Of a stretch of 64,000 nucleotides of DNA, positions 35,406 through 47,240 are shown in pieces. The notes beneath the pieces are model-generated. The model did not search any database, was not told the DNA's origin, and worked only from the letters and a program-made list of their open reading frames with translations. Source of the stretch: Limonium bicolor (lineage: Eukaryota > Streptophyta > Magnoliopsida > Caryophyllales > Plumbaginaceae); NCBI GenBank assembly GCA_023374045.1, contig CM041783.1, positions 91,795,298 to 91,859,297 on the forward strand, read 5' to 3'. Every line of letters begins with the position of its first letter. Position 1 is the first letter of the stretch. A program made the position numbers and the translations under genes.

Positions 35406-35480
35406 TAGCAGCTCCCCAGTCTCGAACTCGCGACCTCTTGCGTACCCCTTGCCTGCTTCTACCGGTTAAGCTATGACGGA
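35406..35480 (-). other. tRNA-like module, 5' LTR copy
   Basis: The B box (35419-35427) and A box (35462-35473) are the same as in the 3' LTR copy at 1136-1203. Confidence 0.55.
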
Positions 35481-36150
35481 ACTTGTTAAATGAAGCCACG
35501 AAATAACAAAAGAACCAAGTTGCGGGCTGAATTCCAATATATACATGAGAGAAATAATACAAACGCTCTAAAGTTTACTGGATAACTTTCCTAAAAAATA
35601 CGACGAATCCAAAGGAAAGTATACAATAAAATGAGATGATTAATCTGATGACATGAAAGTATGTAATACAAAATTAAAAATAAGATTCAAAACGTAAAGA
35701 TATAAATAAAAGAAAGGCATACGTACATGAAATAATGAAAATTAAAGTTCGTAATGAAGATAAAACACTCGAAGTAAATAGAAAATAATGGTAGTAACAG
35801 GACACATGAAATAATAAAAATAGTGACGATAAAACGGAGAGAAATCAAAAGGAAATAATAAATGACAAAAAATATAAATTGATCGAATACAAAAAATAAT
35901 ATGAGGTAAAAACAAAACCGTGAAATATTTTAAAACAAAAGCAACAAAATAAGTATACAACATGAAGTCAGTTAAAAACAGATTTCAACAAAAAGCTCGT
36001 GCTCCTTTTCCATAGGAATGTGAGGTTTAAATGTCGGTAGAAAGAAATTCCTTTAGTCGAAAACGGGGACGACCGCCTTGTTTCTGAAAGCTTGCTTATT
36101 TTTGAATTTTTGTTTTAAAATAAAACGGGTGAGAATTTTTGGTGTCTACA

Positions 36151-36621
36151 CATGCAGGTGATCTCGTTCCCATTCATTTCAGACTCCAGTTAGCTGATAG
36201 ATCATCAATCACACCAAGAGGTATGGTTGAAAATGTAGTTGTTAGTGTGGGTAAGTTTTTCTTCCCCGCTGATTTTGTGATCCTTGACATGGATGAAGAT
36301 GTTGAGGTACCTCTGATTCTAGGTAGACCTTTCCTCAGAACTGCAAAGACTGTTATTGATGTTGACAAGGGGAAAATTACCTTGAAATTCCATGATGAAG
36401 AATTAAGCTTTGATATAAATAAGATGATGCGGAAAAACACTTCTTCTCAAGCTGTTTTCTCTGCTGATTTAATTGATAATTCTTATGATCTTGATGATGA
36501 CTATAGGAGTATTGATTCTTTTAATTCTTTGTTTAAGTTTTCTGATACTTTAGAGCAGGTAATAAGTCGATCCATTGAGGATGACAAAGACAGTTTTGAG
36601 ATGGCCTCGGTCGTCCAGTAG
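36151..36621 (+). pseudogene. Athila protease region, truncated by the Ogre insertion
   Basis: Frame from HAGDLVPIHF through FRLQLADRS, GMVENVVVSVGKF, VILDMDED and PLILGRPFLRTAKTVID. These are the C-terminal half of Athila-type proteases; the catalytic Asp segment is upstream of the insertion point and absent. The open frame appears to start at 36139 inside the Ogre LTR, but that ATG is an insertion artefact. It ends at an in-frame TAG (36619-36621) just before the RT frame. Confidence 0.85.
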
Positions 36622-36663
36622 CTGAATCACGGGAAATCATACTTTCGTTCCTCCTCTCCTCCT

Positions 36664-39030
36664 GTGGAAAAGTTGGATCGATCCATTCAAAGACCCATAC
36701 CTTCAATAGAGAAGCCTCCTACCTTGGAACTTAAATCTCTCCCCTCCCATCTCAAATATGTTTTCTTGGCAGAGGGTAACACCCTGCCCGTTATTATCTC
36801 TGCATCTTTGTCTATTTTGCAGGAATCTAGACTTCTGGAGGTGCTAAAGAAACATAAAAGCGCCATGGGTTGGACAGTTGCTGACATCAAGGGGATTAAT
36901 CCAGGTTTCTGCACACACCGGATTCATATGGAAGAAAATTACAAGGCAGTGAGACAGCCCCAGAGAAGGTTGAATCCAAATCTAAAGGAGGTGGTCAAGG
37001 CCGAGGTGCTAAAGCTTCTTGATGCAGGTATTATCTACCCTATTTCTGACAGCCAGTGGGTATCTCCAGTCCAGGTTGTTCCAAAGAAAGGGGGGAGGAT
37101 AGTTGCAGTGCCAAATGAGAAAGGTGAATTGGTACCCCAGAGGCAGACCACAGGTTGGAGGATGTGCATCGATTACCGACGCTTAAATGAGGCCACAAGG
37201 AAGGACCACTTTCCACTACCATTTATTGATCAAATGTTGGAGCGGTTAGCAGGGAAAGAGTTCTACTGCTTCCTTGATGGGTACAGCGGTTATTTCCAGA
37301 TTCCCATTGCGACAGAAGATCAGGAGAAGACTACCTTCACCTGTCCTTATGGTACTTTTGCTTACAGGAGGATGCCCTTTGGTCTTTGCAATGCTCCAGC
37401 CACATTTCAGAGATGTATGATGGCTATTTTTAATGAATTTATTGAGAAAAGTATTGAAGTGTTCATGGACGACTTCTCTGTCTATGGACAAAGCTTCGAT
37501 GTGTGTCTGGAGCAATTAGACCTGATCTTGGCTCGCTGTGAGGACACGAACTTAGTGCTGAATTGGGAGAAGTGCCATTTCATGGTACAAGAAGGAATTG
37601 TGCTTGGGCATAAGGTGTCAAGAGAAGGCCTCCAGGTGGACAAGGCCAAGATCGAGGTAATAGAAAAACTGCCCCCACCAACTTCAGTTAAAGATGTAAG
37701 ATCTTTTCTTGGTCATGCAGGGTTTTACAGGAGGTTTATACAGGACTTCTCAAAAATTGCCAAACCCCTGTCAGATCTGCTACAGAAGGATATCAAATTT
37801 CAGTTCACAGAGGAGTGCTTGACAGCATTTCAGACTATCAAAGAGAAGCTCTGCTCAGCACCAATTGTGGTCCCACCGGATTGGTCTGAACCATTTGAGA
37901 TCATGACGGATGCGAGTGACTATGCTGTTGGCGCCGCACTATGTCAGAAGAAAGATAAGATGCTGAGGGTAATCACTTATGCTAGCAAGACCTTAATTGA
38001 TGCACAGAAAAATTATACTACTACAGAGAAGGAGTTGCTAGCTGTGGTGTTTGCTCTAGACAAGTTTCGACCATATCTGCTTGGAAGCAAGGTGATAGTC
38101 CACACCGATCATTCAGCCCTCAAGTATCTTTTTCAGAAGAATGAATCGAAACCAAGACTTCTGAGGTGGATCTTACTTCTCCAAGAATTTAATTTAGAAG
38201 TTGTGGATAAAAAGGGGAAGCTGAATGGAGTTGCTGATCACCTATCTAGACTTGATATCCCTGATGATGGAATCCCGATCAACGAATTCTTTCCTGATGA
38301 GACGGTGTTCAAAATTGGAAAAGTAGATGAACCATGGTACGCTGACCTAGTCAATTATCTGGCTACTGGTTTAATTCCTCATGACTACAGCTATAATCAG
38401 AGGAAGAAATTCTTGTCAGAAACCCGCCATTATATCTGGGAGGATCCATATCTATTTAGGATCTCTGCTGATGGCTTGATGAGGCGATGTCTTCCAGACA
38501 AGGAGATTCAGAGTGTAATCGAATTCTGTCATGCTAAAGAGGCAGGTGGCCATCATGGTTATACAAGAACAGCTGCAAAGATACTGGAGTGTGGATTTTA
38601 TTGGCCTACTCTACATAAAGATGTCCACCATTTCTGTTCCCATTGTGACTCCTGTCAGAGGATGGGAGACATTTCAAGAAAGCATGAGATGCCTCAGAAA
38701 GGTATTCTTGAGGTAGAACTTTTTGATGTTTGGGGCATAGATTTCACAGGCCCTTTTCCTTCATCTCATGGGAACCAGTATATCCTAGTAGCTGTAGATT
38801 ATGTCTCAAAGTGGGTAGAAGCTATTCCATGCCACAATGCTGATTCCAAAACAGTGGTGAAATTCCTGAAGAAAAACATATTCACCAGATTCGGGGTACC
38901 AAGGGCAATTATCAGCGACGGTGGCTCCCACTTCTGCAACCGAGCATTCGACTCCCTAATGACTAAATATGGGGTGACTCACAAGGTAGCATTACCTTAC
39001 CATCCTCAAACTAACGGTTGGCAGAAGTGA
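36664..39030 (+). CDS. Athila RT, RNase H and integrase core
   Basis: 788 codons in the same frame as the protease. [12 protein letters not shown] (166-175), [10 protein letters not shown] (204-213), [12 protein letters not shown] (237-248), FMDD (267-270). RNase H: D416, E456, D482 and D524. Integrase zinc: [10 protein letters not shown] (623-632), C663 region; catalytic GIDFTG (D693) and ISDGG (D752). The frame shifts inside NG-QAE, right at the third catalytic residue, so the integrase would lack its Glu in this frame. Confidence 0.92.
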   Translation: MEKLDRSIQRPIPSIEKPPTLELKSLPSHLKYVFLAEGNTLPVIISASLSILQESRLLEVLKKHKSAMGWTVADIKGINPGFCTHRIHMEENYKAVRQPQRRLNPNLKEVVKAEVLKLLDAGIIYPISDSQWVSPVQVVPKKGGRIVAVPNEKGELVPQRQTTGWRMCIDYRRLNEATRKDHFPLPFIDQMLERLAGKEFYCFLDGYSGYFQIPIATEDQEKTTFTCPYGTFAYRRMPFGLCNAPATFQRCMMAIFNEFIEKSIEVFMDDFSVYGQSFDVCLEQLDLILARCEDTNLVLNWEKCHFMVQEGIVLGHKVSREGLQVDKAKIEVIEKLPPPTSVKDVRSFLGHAGFYRRFIQDFSKIAKPLSDLLQKDIKFQFTEECLTAFQTIKEKLCSAPIVVPPDWSEPFEIMTDASDYAVGAALCQKKDKMLRVITYASKTLIDAQKNYTTTEKELLAVVFALDKFRPYLLGSKVIVHTDHSALKYLFQKNESKPRLLRWILLLQEFNLEVVDKKGKLNGVADHLSRLDIPDDGIPINEFFPDETVFKIGKVDEPWYADLVNYLATGLIPHDYSYNQRKKFLSETRHYIWEDPYLFRISADGLMRRCLPDKEIQSVIEFCHAKEAGGHHGYTRTAAKILECGFYWPTLHKDVHHFCSHCDSCQRMGDISRKHEMPQKGILEVELFDVWGIDFTGPFPSSHGNQYILVAVDYVSKWVEAIPCHNADSKTVVKFLKKNIFTRFGVPRAIISDGGSHFCNRAFDSLMTKYGVTHKVALPYHPQTNGWQK

Positions 39031-39746
39031 CTAATCGAGAGCTGAAATGGATCCTACAAAAGACTGTAAATGCATCTAGGAAGGATTGGTCAGTTAAACT
39101 AGATGCTGCTTTGTGGGCATAGAGGACTACTTTCAAGACTCCTATAGGTATGTCTCCTTTTAAACTTGTGTATGGAAAAGCTTGCCATCTTCCAGTCGAA
39201 TTAGAGCACAAAGCTTACTGGGCATTGAAAGCCCTGAATTTTGATATACACACTGCTGGAGAGAAGAGAAAATTTCAACTATCTGAACTAGAGGAACTCA
39301 GAGAGCAAGCCTATGACAGTTCCAGAATTTATAAGGAGCGAACAAAGAGAATCCATGATCAGATGATCCATAAGAGAGAATTCAAAGTCGGTGATCTAGT
39401 GTTGCTCTATAACTCCAGGCTGCGTCTCTTTCCTGGTAAGTTGAAATCACATTGGGCAGGTCCATTCAAAGTTGTGGGGATCACTACTTATGGTGCTTAT
39501 GAGCTAGAGAATAAGACAGGAGAAATATTTAAAGTAAATGGTGCTCGATTAAAGAAGTACCTAGGCGATACCTTTTCTCAGCCTCCTGCACCAGGTATAT
39601 CCTTGATTGAAAGCTCCAATTCCATAAATTCTATCTCTTATATCTATATTGCAGCACCACCTCCCAAAGCATCCAAAAAGCCGCGCCAGCAATGGTATTT
39701 CAGACTGAAGAAAACTGTTGCTAGCTGCTATGGCGGCCCTCCTTGA
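39031..39746 (+). pseudogene. Athila integrase C-terminus
   Basis: After the shift, [19 protein letters not shown] and then TAG (39119-39121) in place of the usual aromatic codon, [26 protein letters not shown]. The open part from 39150 continues to [14 protein letters not shown] and [11 protein letters not shown], the GPY/F-like end. It ends at 39746 with a basic tail. Confidence 0.88.
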
Positions 39747-40586
39747 CCTTATCTGTAAAGTCTAGCCAGAGACTTTAAACTCCGGGCAGCTTGGTGGGAG
39801 GCAACCCACCGGTTTATATCTCTTCCTTGATCTAGTTAATTATTTTCCTCTTTTGTTCTTATTTAGAAGAGTGTTAATCCTTGTTGTGCAAAATTGAAAG
39901 AGCCATGGCTCTTACTTTACACTAATGGTTTTATCTGGTCCCACTTGAGTTCTTCTGGTTTTGCAGATTTAATCTTTCAGGTACTTCACTCTAATGCTAA
40001 ACTGAACTCAAGTGTGAGGAAGAATCATGGCAATGTTCACCAAGGATCGGGGAGTCTTTAAACACTCTTGCTATTTAATTTCTGCATGTCGTGTGATTTG
40101 TTTTTATTTTATTCTTTGTGTTAATATTTAATTTATATGATTGAGGCATTTTAGAGTAGTGTTTTTAATTAAATTTAATATAAAAAAACATTTTAACGTG
40201 TTCGGCTTAACTTAGCCGGACACAAATCCGGTCACGATGAAACCCTAACGAGTCCGGATCCGGACGTGTCATCCGGACGTGAGTTAAAATCGCAGCGCGC
40301 GATTTTCTTTTCTTTCTTCCTTCTTCTATCTTCTTCTTCCTCGTTCTTTCTTCCTCCCGACGAACTCAAAACCCAGAAAATTCAAACTTCATTACCACCA
40401 CCACCACAACCAGCACCACCTCCGTTCCTCTTCCTCCATTGTCGCCACCGCCACAACCACGCACCACCTTCTCCTTCCGACGCCGGTGCACACCGGAAAA
40501 CCGACGCCCCACCCACCGCACTGCCCAGTTCCGCCGTCGCCCCCGTTTTCCCTCACTTCAACCTACAATCCCCCAGCCCAAATCAG
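39747..40586 (+). other. Athila spacer between pol and the env-position gene
   Basis: About 0.8 kb with a PPT-like 'aagtgtgaggaag' at about 40009, a CCGGA hairpin cluster (40200-40285) and pyrimidine-rich sequence (40300-40440). A Ser/Pro-rich frame at 40266-40628 has no recognisable domain. Confidence 0.6.
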
Positions 40587-41051
40587 GTTTTTCTTTTCGA
40601 ATTTAACCAATTCCAATTGATTTTATGACGATATGAAGTAGTTAGGGTGGTAATTAGGTAGTTTGTTGGTTAATTAGTTGTTGAGATGAGAACGGTTAAG
40701 TCCAATGATGAAATTGTGCGCTTTCTGGTTGAATGTTGTGGTTTTCGAATTCTCTGTTCGCGGCGCAGAATTTTTTTTTAGGGTTCTAGTCGCGTCCGGA
40801 CTGCGTCCGGCTAAGGAGACCCGGACGTAGGTCCGGACATGTGTAAAATTTCCAATCTTGAGTGCAATTGTTTTCTAGGAGATTGTGATCTTGTTTAATG
40901 TTCTAGTATGCAATGTTTGGCTGTTTTAATGCCTTGTTCTGTGAAAAACCGTGTGAAAGAATATGTTCAAATAGAACATGCTGCTCGATTGGTTTCGGGT
41001 TTTGATGTGACTGTAGTTCTGTTTACTTATTGCTTCTATTTTGTCTGATAG
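40587..41051 (+). other. Possible leader intron of the env-position gene
   Basis: A donor AATCAG^GTTTTT (40587) and an acceptor TTTTGTCTGATAG^ATG (AG 41050-41051) sit so that the acceptor directly abuts the start codon. It contains a CCGGA hairpin at about 40793-40838. Inferred from splice-like context only. Confidence 0.4.
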
Positions 41052-42531
41052 ATGGCTCGCACTAAAGGTGGTCCTGCACGCAGAGGGTCCTCTTCGAGGA
41101 ACCCACGCCCTGACGACGAGTCGGAGCCGGCCGAGTCACCACTATGAGAGGATGGTTTCAGATCAGCTACCACCAGGGCTTGGTACGAGAGGGGTGGAGC
41201 CTTCGTCATCGAGAGACGTATCACTGACGAGGCAGCAGCTGCGGCCGGGCTTACAGCTATCTTCGAGAGTCTCGGGGCACCCAGCATATCATGGGCGAGG
41301 GAGTGTTCTCTCCAGAGCTGGTACGTGAGTTTTACGCCAATGCTGTGGCGTCAGACACGACAACAACATTACTTCCTACGTACAGCAGTTCGAGGTGGAA
41401 GTAACCCCTGAGTCTTTTTCTGAGATTTTACTTCTCCCGGATAACCCGGACACACATAGAGATTTTCAGAGGATGCACTTAGGGAGAGTAAGACTAGGTG
41501 GTTAAGCGAGCGGAGTAGGGAAGACTACTCGCCGACGGGGTGAGGAGCATAAGACTGTACTCCCGTATGCCATTCTTCCTTCCCTTCAGCAGAGGACCCT
41601 AGCAGAGATCCTCAGTCATCAGATCCGGCCTCAGGCTGGGAATGATGCTTCTGACGAGGATTGTGTCCTCCTAGACTACCTCATAGCCTACCTCCCACAT
41701 CCAGCAGCCCAGCAGATGTCGTTAGCCTACGTCATGTTCAGACAGCTGCATAAGGTGGTGACATATGTGGATGAAGAAGAAGAAGATCACACCTATCTTT
41801 CCTATCTTCATCCAGCATCTTCTTATCTCTACCCTCCCCCATGACATCTTCACTAACATGCGTATGAGGGAGGGTGAGACACCCATCTCCCTTACGACCT
41901 TCAGGAGATGGGGCTTTTTACGCCTAGATGACGGCAGCTGGGTGAAGGGCAGCTCAGGCCTAGGATCTACGGGTACATCTGCGAGCTCCAGCTCCACACC
42001 GGCCACTGCTACCATGGCGCACCCCACGGCCCCAGTGATGAGCATCCCACCTGAGATGCAGACTCTGATGGACTCCATTCTCCAGCAGCAGCAGAGGATG
42101 GAGCAGAGATTCGGGGGTATGGAGCAGCAGTTTGGTTCTGTACAGCAGCAGGTAGGAGAGGTCCAGCAGCGCCAGGTGCGCATGGAGGGACATATCGATG
42201 ACATCCGCCAGACACAGAGCCGCCTCCAGGCAGAGCAGACCTCCATCGCTGAGCGTTTAGAGCGCAGTGATGCTTTACACAGAGAGGCTGCTAGGTACAT
42301 GGCAGATGCATCCACTCAGCAGGCCCAGAACAACCAGCTCATGCAGATCTCATTGCCCAGTTGGGAGCGAGACCCACCACCACCACCACCACCCACCACC
42401 GCCTCAGTGATAGCCATTCTATTTTTACTGCTTTCTTTTCTTTTGTTGGTTTTTCTGTATTTTCTTTTCTTTTTCTTTGACTTATTTTTACTTTTGGTTT
42501 TAACTAACGGAAACATGGGATGCAGGTGAAG
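41052..42531 (+). pseudogene. Athila env-position gene (coiled coil and hydrophobic C-terminus)
   Basis: It starts MARTKGGPARRGSSSRNPRP (basic, Ser/Arg-rich). Shifted frames then give PELVREFYANA and FEVEVTPESFSEILLLPD, which recall the plant transposon-associated domain found after pol in Athila-like elements. LAEILSHQIRPQ and LDYLIAYLPHPAAQQM follow. The last open part (41765-42529) has a Gln/Glu-rich coiled coil (about residues 105-180: MEQQFGSVQQQVGEVQQ), a Pro run, and a strongly hydrophobic stretch of about 35 residues near the end. The position and C-terminal hydrophobic segment are env-like, but the hydrophobic run is encoded by T-rich DNA and could be incidental. At least four breaks make it non-functional here. 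Confidence 0.6.
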
Positions 42532-43931
42532 TGGTAATTGTTATGTTATGCAGTGTTTTAAATTCTAAATTGCTAAATTTCTTGTTTCTCTGAGCAGTGC
42601 AGCGTTCTAAAATGTTACTTTACACGAAACAAATGGCTATAAGTACAGGAAATGGAACCACACTACTTGCGAATGTCTGCTAAGCTTAAACTATGGGGAG
42701 TATTCTTTCTCTAAATATGATTCATTCGATTCCAATATTCTCTGTAGTTCGAGTTAATGCACTTTATTCTGTGGTTGTACTTGCCAGTGAAAATATAGCA
42801 ACTCTTAATCTGCACACAACATATACTGTCTGTGACTCATAAGGAATCTCTCGACCCCTGCCAAACTTCAAGTGTGAGGAAGAACATCTTCCTCAATCCA
42901 TAACACCAGGGGAGTCTCTGTTCATAATTTCACTTATTTGATGTTCCACATTTGTTGCGTTGAGGGTTAATTATGGCATATGCATCTATTATGAGTATAG
43001 CATGTTTTGAAAGCTCTTTTCTCTATTTTTCTTCTTTGACCAATGAGGACATTGCTCATCTTAAGTGTGAGGAAGGAGAGACCTTTCCCTGAAAACATGC
43101 TAATTGTTCTTTAATGCCACACTTGCTTTTTGCTTCTCTAATACCTGTGCACAACGAGTGTTGTTAAACCAAAGTGAAAACCGTAGGAATCTTTTTGTTT
43201 GATGAGGTTTGTATAAAAATAGTTTTATTTAAAAATACTCTCTTTTCACTAAAAATCTGGTAGATTGGCTAATTGTGGAAACCAGATTATTTTAGCTTGG
43301 GATTTTGGAAATGAAGTGAATGTTTGGAATGAAAAGGGTAAGGCAAGGTACTCCACTGATCAAAATTTTTTCCTAACAATAGCAGGCCTCGTCTATCCGG
43401 TTATTAAGTCTTAAGGGTGCCTTATCACCTATCTACCTAAGGTCTCGTGATCTGGGATAGTTGGCCCAACACCGTTACATGGATAGAGAGAAAAGTCTGG
43501 GTTACGGAATAAACTCTGCAATTCACAATATTTCGTTTGTTTTGTATATAATTCTTGGAAGAAGAATATTTTTGCATGTGAAAGAAAAGAATTCATTGCA
43601 GTTTAATTTTTGTTTTTGATCACGAGTACGTGGTGTTGAAAGGTATTGCGGAATAAGGCATTACTTCACACCCCTTGTCATCCAAAGGTTAGAGGAATGA
43701 AAATGGTGGAAAGTCCCAAGCTAAGTTAACTTGTTTCTACAATCTAGTTTCTCTATGCTTTTACAAAAATTGTTCCTGCTTCACTGTTTGTGAAAACCTA
43801 CCTCAGAGAGCGAGATTATTCTTTCATTTATCACTTGGTTTGATTTCGCCCTGCACTTGTTTCAAATTTGAGATTATTTGAAGGTTTTAGAGATATTCTT
43901 ATTCCTATTTTGCTTGAGGACAAGCAAAAGC
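42532..43931 (+). other. Athila 3' untranslated region
   Basis: No coding signal. Copies of 'aagtgtgaggaag' recur at about 42870 and 43059, before the true tract at 43932. Confidence 0.65.
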
Positions 43932-43947
43932 TTAAGTGTGAGGAAGT
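43932..43947 (+). promoter_or_regulatory. Athila polypurine tract
   Basis: The bases ttaagtgtgaggaagt directly precede the LTR start TGATAAGTGT. The tract is interrupted by pyrimidines, as is common in Athila elements. Confidence 0.65.
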
Positions 43948-44164
43948 TGATAAGTGTGAAACATATAGGCTTTTTAGGGTTTAAATACCTTATAATTGTA
44001 ACAATTCAGACAATGTTTCCCACTTATTATGTGTTTTTCCTAAAATTGATGCTTTGATAAGAACTGATGTGTTATATATGTTAAATGCAGGAAAAACCCA
44101 GGAAATAAAGATTATACATCATAAGGATTACAACACAACAAACGGGGAACAAATCAGGAGAAGA

Positions 44165-44350
44165 GACAAAAATGGTCTTGTCCGGATCAGTTTGGCCGGA
44201 CACAAAGCCGGACATCTCTTGTCCGGATCTGAATGGGCCGGACGCAAGCCGGACATGACTAAAATTCCAGATCCGAGAGTTCGCGTTTCAGATCTAAAAC
44301 TCTGTGTCACGTCCGGATCCGGACACAATCCGGACACGATCCGGACGTCA
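44165..44350. repeat. CCGGA hairpin cluster in Athila LTR, upstream of TATA
   Basis: Repeated 'gtccggatc..ggccggacacaaagccggacat' and 'gtccggatccggacacaatccggacacgatccggacg' units form nested palindromes. A second cluster lies at 44745-44860, downstream of the TATA box and therefore in the transcribed leader. Confidence 0.8.
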
Positions 44351-44524
44351 CACAGAATTGAAAAATAAAAATGCACGCACTGATAATTAGCCTTTCGGCT
44401 AATTATCGAACAGACAGGCGGCGAATAAACAGGAGCGGCGCATTAATGAAGAAGACTCCAAGCTCAATCAAATTTTTCTCACCAACTACACCAAACTCCC
44501 ACTAATCTGTGTTTCTTCTAACCC

Positions 44525-44532
44525 TATATAAA
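44525..44532 (+). promoter_or_regulatory. TATA box of the Athila LTR
   Basis: CCCTATATAAACCCCC is a textbook plant TATA context, followed by a pyrimidine-rich leader (44540-44740). Confidence 0.75.
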
Positions 44533-45780
44533 CCCCCTTCTGCCTTCATTCCAACTCGTACCTGACTTCACAGTCTCTCTCCTCTCTAATCCTCTCACTC
44601 ACCATACGCTCCATCTCCATTCATCTATCTCCTCCATAAACCTGCATAACTCACTCACGATTCACTCACGAATTCATCTGCTATCTCACAAACACCTTCG
44701 TAAACCTCCGCTCACATCCCGTATCCATTTCGCCGCATTTTAGCCTTGTCCGACCCTTGTCCGGATCCGGACAGACTCATTCCACCCACGTCCGGATCGC
44801 GTCCGACCCAGACAGATCCGGACATCTCACGTCCGCCTCACGTCCGACCCTACCCGGACACCTCACAAACCCACCAAAATTTCCACTTTCGCCCCATTTC
44901 ACCCAATCCACTCCATTATCACCGAGATCAACCTTCAAGCTAGCACGGAGCAAGGACAAAGGACGGAGCGAGCAAGAAGATCTTCGTAACAGATGATTTC
45001 TTCTAACTCTCTCTCATTTATGATTATAATTGCTATGTCTAGCTAAAAGGATTTACTCTAGGGGAAGGGATGTTGTAATTAGTTAAACTCTGCATTATTT
45101 TGCTGCTTGTTGAGACAATTTGGATTGTTCAGGTTAATGCTTTAAGTGCTTTTAATAAACGTTGCTAAGTTATTATAAGCCCTCGAATCATGTTATGATC
45201 AGATAAGGTGATTAGCATTGACGGTCCTATTAACCTGTTACCTGTGATAATTGCAATCGGATAGATTACTTTAGTCACTAGGAGCTTTAGTCCGGATTGA
45301 ACCAACCAGACTAGTAATTCTGTGCATTAAAGCCATCTAGATATACTTGCTAGGTCTAGACTAGAACTACATGCCCTGTCTAGATGAGCTATCTGGAATT
45401 AAGACTTAATACAGAATAGATAATTGAGAATTACAAGCCGATCCAAGTCTCCACTTAAGCAGTAGAATATGCAGAACCTAGCTAGCGAAACAACTCCCTG
45501 AACCTAGAGTACCGTTCACACTCCCAAAACTATCACTTTACTTTATCTGCTATTTACTTTCCTGTTATTTATTTGCAACCCAAAACCAAAACAAAAACCC
45601 TTTTGAGTTAACCAATACCTAAGGCTAGACTTACTTATCGAGTCCCGTGGATTGACACCCTGGTCGCTTCATTAATTACTATACTATTTTGACCGGGATT
45701 TTTGCAACCTGACGATATATTGAACTATTGAATTCTAGGATTATTTCTTAGTTTTTAATACACCAAATAAATCGTTTGCA

Positions 45781-46176
45781 ACCTTATGGCCTAGATGTCA
45801 CTGAATGGGATACCCAAACACGTCACTCTATCTAGCTTATCTCGATCAAAGTTGCAGTTTGTAATCTATGGAATGTCATGGCCTTTTCAAAAGTTATGTC
45901 GTGTAGTTTCTCCCTATTTTTGCTATATGGCAAAGGGGGAAAGAAAGATATGTAGTTGTGAACCTATGACTATTTTCCTTGTGTTATGTAACTATCTTAG
46001 CAGAGAACTCTCTATAATGGTTATAGTATAAAATCTATAATCTTGTGTTGTTCAAAATAATCTCTCAACATTTAACAAACTTAGGGGGAATCCTTCTTAG
46101 GGGGAATCTCTTGAATTTTCAAGTTGCCAAGTACATATTATTTTGTATCGGTTGCCATCATCAAAAAGGGGGAAAT
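45781..46176 (+). mobile_element. 3' internal end of a Ty1/copia SIRE-type element
   Basis: The phrase 'gccatcatcaaaaagggggaaattgtt' is the polypurine tract and LTR start typical of SIRE/Maximus-like copia elements (tract at 46163-46175). Upstream 'ttagggggaatc' is repeated twice. The remainder of the copia element lies on the other side of the Athila insertion, outside the window. A 78-codon frame at 45795 has no recognised domain. Confidence 0.6.
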
Positions 46177-47240
46177 TGTTAAGTCAAGATCCTTTAGTTT
46201 TGATAATAGAAAACTTTGTATTGTATATTTAATATGTTTGTTAAGCTTTGAGATTCAGACAGACAGACAAAGGAGTGGCTTAGCACGCAAGGTTGCAAGC
46301 ACACTCAATTCATGACATGTGCCCAACCAGTTGGGCACCAGTCCAGGAGAGCTCACGCCAGAACTTCTAGTACACACAAGAAGTCAAGCATCACACGACC
46401 ATATCTCTTATGCTTCATAAGTAAAACAAAGACAAAGCACTGCAAGAAGATCGACATATCTATGCAGACTCACATATCCACATAATCAACTAGCACACGA
46501 CAAGAGCATAACTCATTAATAAGCAAAAGAACAAGATAAGTCAAGGGCTATTAATCAGAATGATTACATAGCCATCATGAAGTCTAGAGAGAGCATTTAT
46601 GAGCATTAATAAGCTAGACAAGATCAGACAAGTTGAGTACACAAGTGGTGCTCGACCAATCAAGAGAGCTGCCACCGACGTGTTCAATCACAAGGTGACA
46701 CATGTTCTAACAACTCCAGATCAAGTTGAAGACTCTCTACGAATCTAGTGTGGTTGTTACGTGAAAGGCAAGAGCTGTAGTCGACTCCTAGAGTCTAGGA
46801 GAATACAGGATGTTAGTTATATCTTAACTAACCGTATTATACTTGTATTTATTCCGTATGTAAGAAATCTTGCATAAGATAGAAAAACATAGAGATAATC
46901 AGAGCAAGTGTGAATCAGACTTAAGCGTGTGCGAGAGCTAGAGAGTTGGTGAGCTGGTTAGGACTGGAGTCGAGTGACAATACTTTGTATTTGATAGACT
47001 GATAAGTCGGGGAGCGGTTAGGGTACCGTAGGCTGGCTGTCAGGAGAGGATACAGAACTTTGGGATAAATTCCTAAACTGTCCCGGAGTTGTGTGTGGGG
47101 CGAGGGAGATTGAGTGAATTTCTATGTGTAAATTCTAAATCAAAATAGAGTTTCCAGTTTAAGTTTATCTCGTGTCATTCCTTAACTACCAAGTAGTTTA
47201 CTTAAGACAATGATACGTCCACAATCGATCGGGGACGCAT
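46177..47240 (+). repeat. Copia LTR (right limit approximate)
   Basis: It starts TGTTAAGTCAAG after the polypurine tract. The end is uncertain: 'gcatcaggagcgcttgtccg' at about 47238-47257 resembles a degraded tRNA-iMet primer site and may mark it. No gene is seen in it. Confidence 0.5.

Larger units (their letters stand above)
1..36150 (-). mobile_element. Tat/Ogre-type Ty3/gypsy retrotransposon, interrupted by a chromovirus
   Basis: The direct repeat between 1-1874 and 34267-36150, starting TGTAGACACC on the minus strand, marks the two LTRs. Between them, reading leftward, are a tRNA-Arg-type primer site, an extra ORF1, gag with a zinc knuckle, protease, RT with YVDDM, RNase H, a second RNase H and integrase. 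ORF1 upstream of gag and a double RNase H are hallmarks of the Tat lineage; a 6.1 kb LTR fits the Ogre group. The internal region is interrupted at 3476-17692 by a younger chromovirus. All pol domains are frame-broken, so this copy is dead; ORF1 is open. The candidate target-site duplication CATGC (36151-36155) cannot be confirmed because the left end lies outside the window. Confidence 0.9.
30048..36150 (-). repeat. 5' LTR of the Ogre element (6.1 kb)
   Basis: It is bounded by tgtgg.. next to the primer site and ..gtgtctaca at 36150. The right 1.88 kb matches 1-1874. A local duplication repeats 'gccattctgtggagggt' at 30041 and 30123. It contains GTCAA-rich repeats (32015-32140), a long GGG-rich minisatellite (32225-32860) and the tRNA-like module. 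LTRs of this size are exceptional outside Ogre-type elements. Confidence 0.88.
36151..45780 (+). mobile_element. Athila-type Ty3/gypsy retrotransposon, 3' part
   Basis: The Ogre element is inserted within the protease region, so LTR5 and gag lie outside the window on the far side of Ogre. Visible parts are protease C-terminal half, RT-RNase H-integrase, an env-position gene and the 3' LTR starting TGATAAGTGT. The FMDDFSVYG catalytic motif and the long post-pol region identify the Athila group. The copy has an in-frame TAG before RT, a frameshift and TAG in integrase, and several breaks in the env-position gene. Confidence 0.88.
43948..45780 (+). repeat. Athila 3' LTR
   Basis: It starts TGATAAGTGTGAAACAT after the polypurine tract and probably ends ..aatcgtttgca near 45780, where sequence of a different element begins. 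The right limit is inferred, because the partner LTR is outside the window. It includes a TATA box and two CCGGA hairpin clusters. Confidence 0.75.

Noticed and set aside
40266..40628. Pro/Ser-rich 120-codon frame before the Athila env-position gene
   Set aside because: Pyrimidine-rich leader sequence; it reads into the putative intron and shows no domain.
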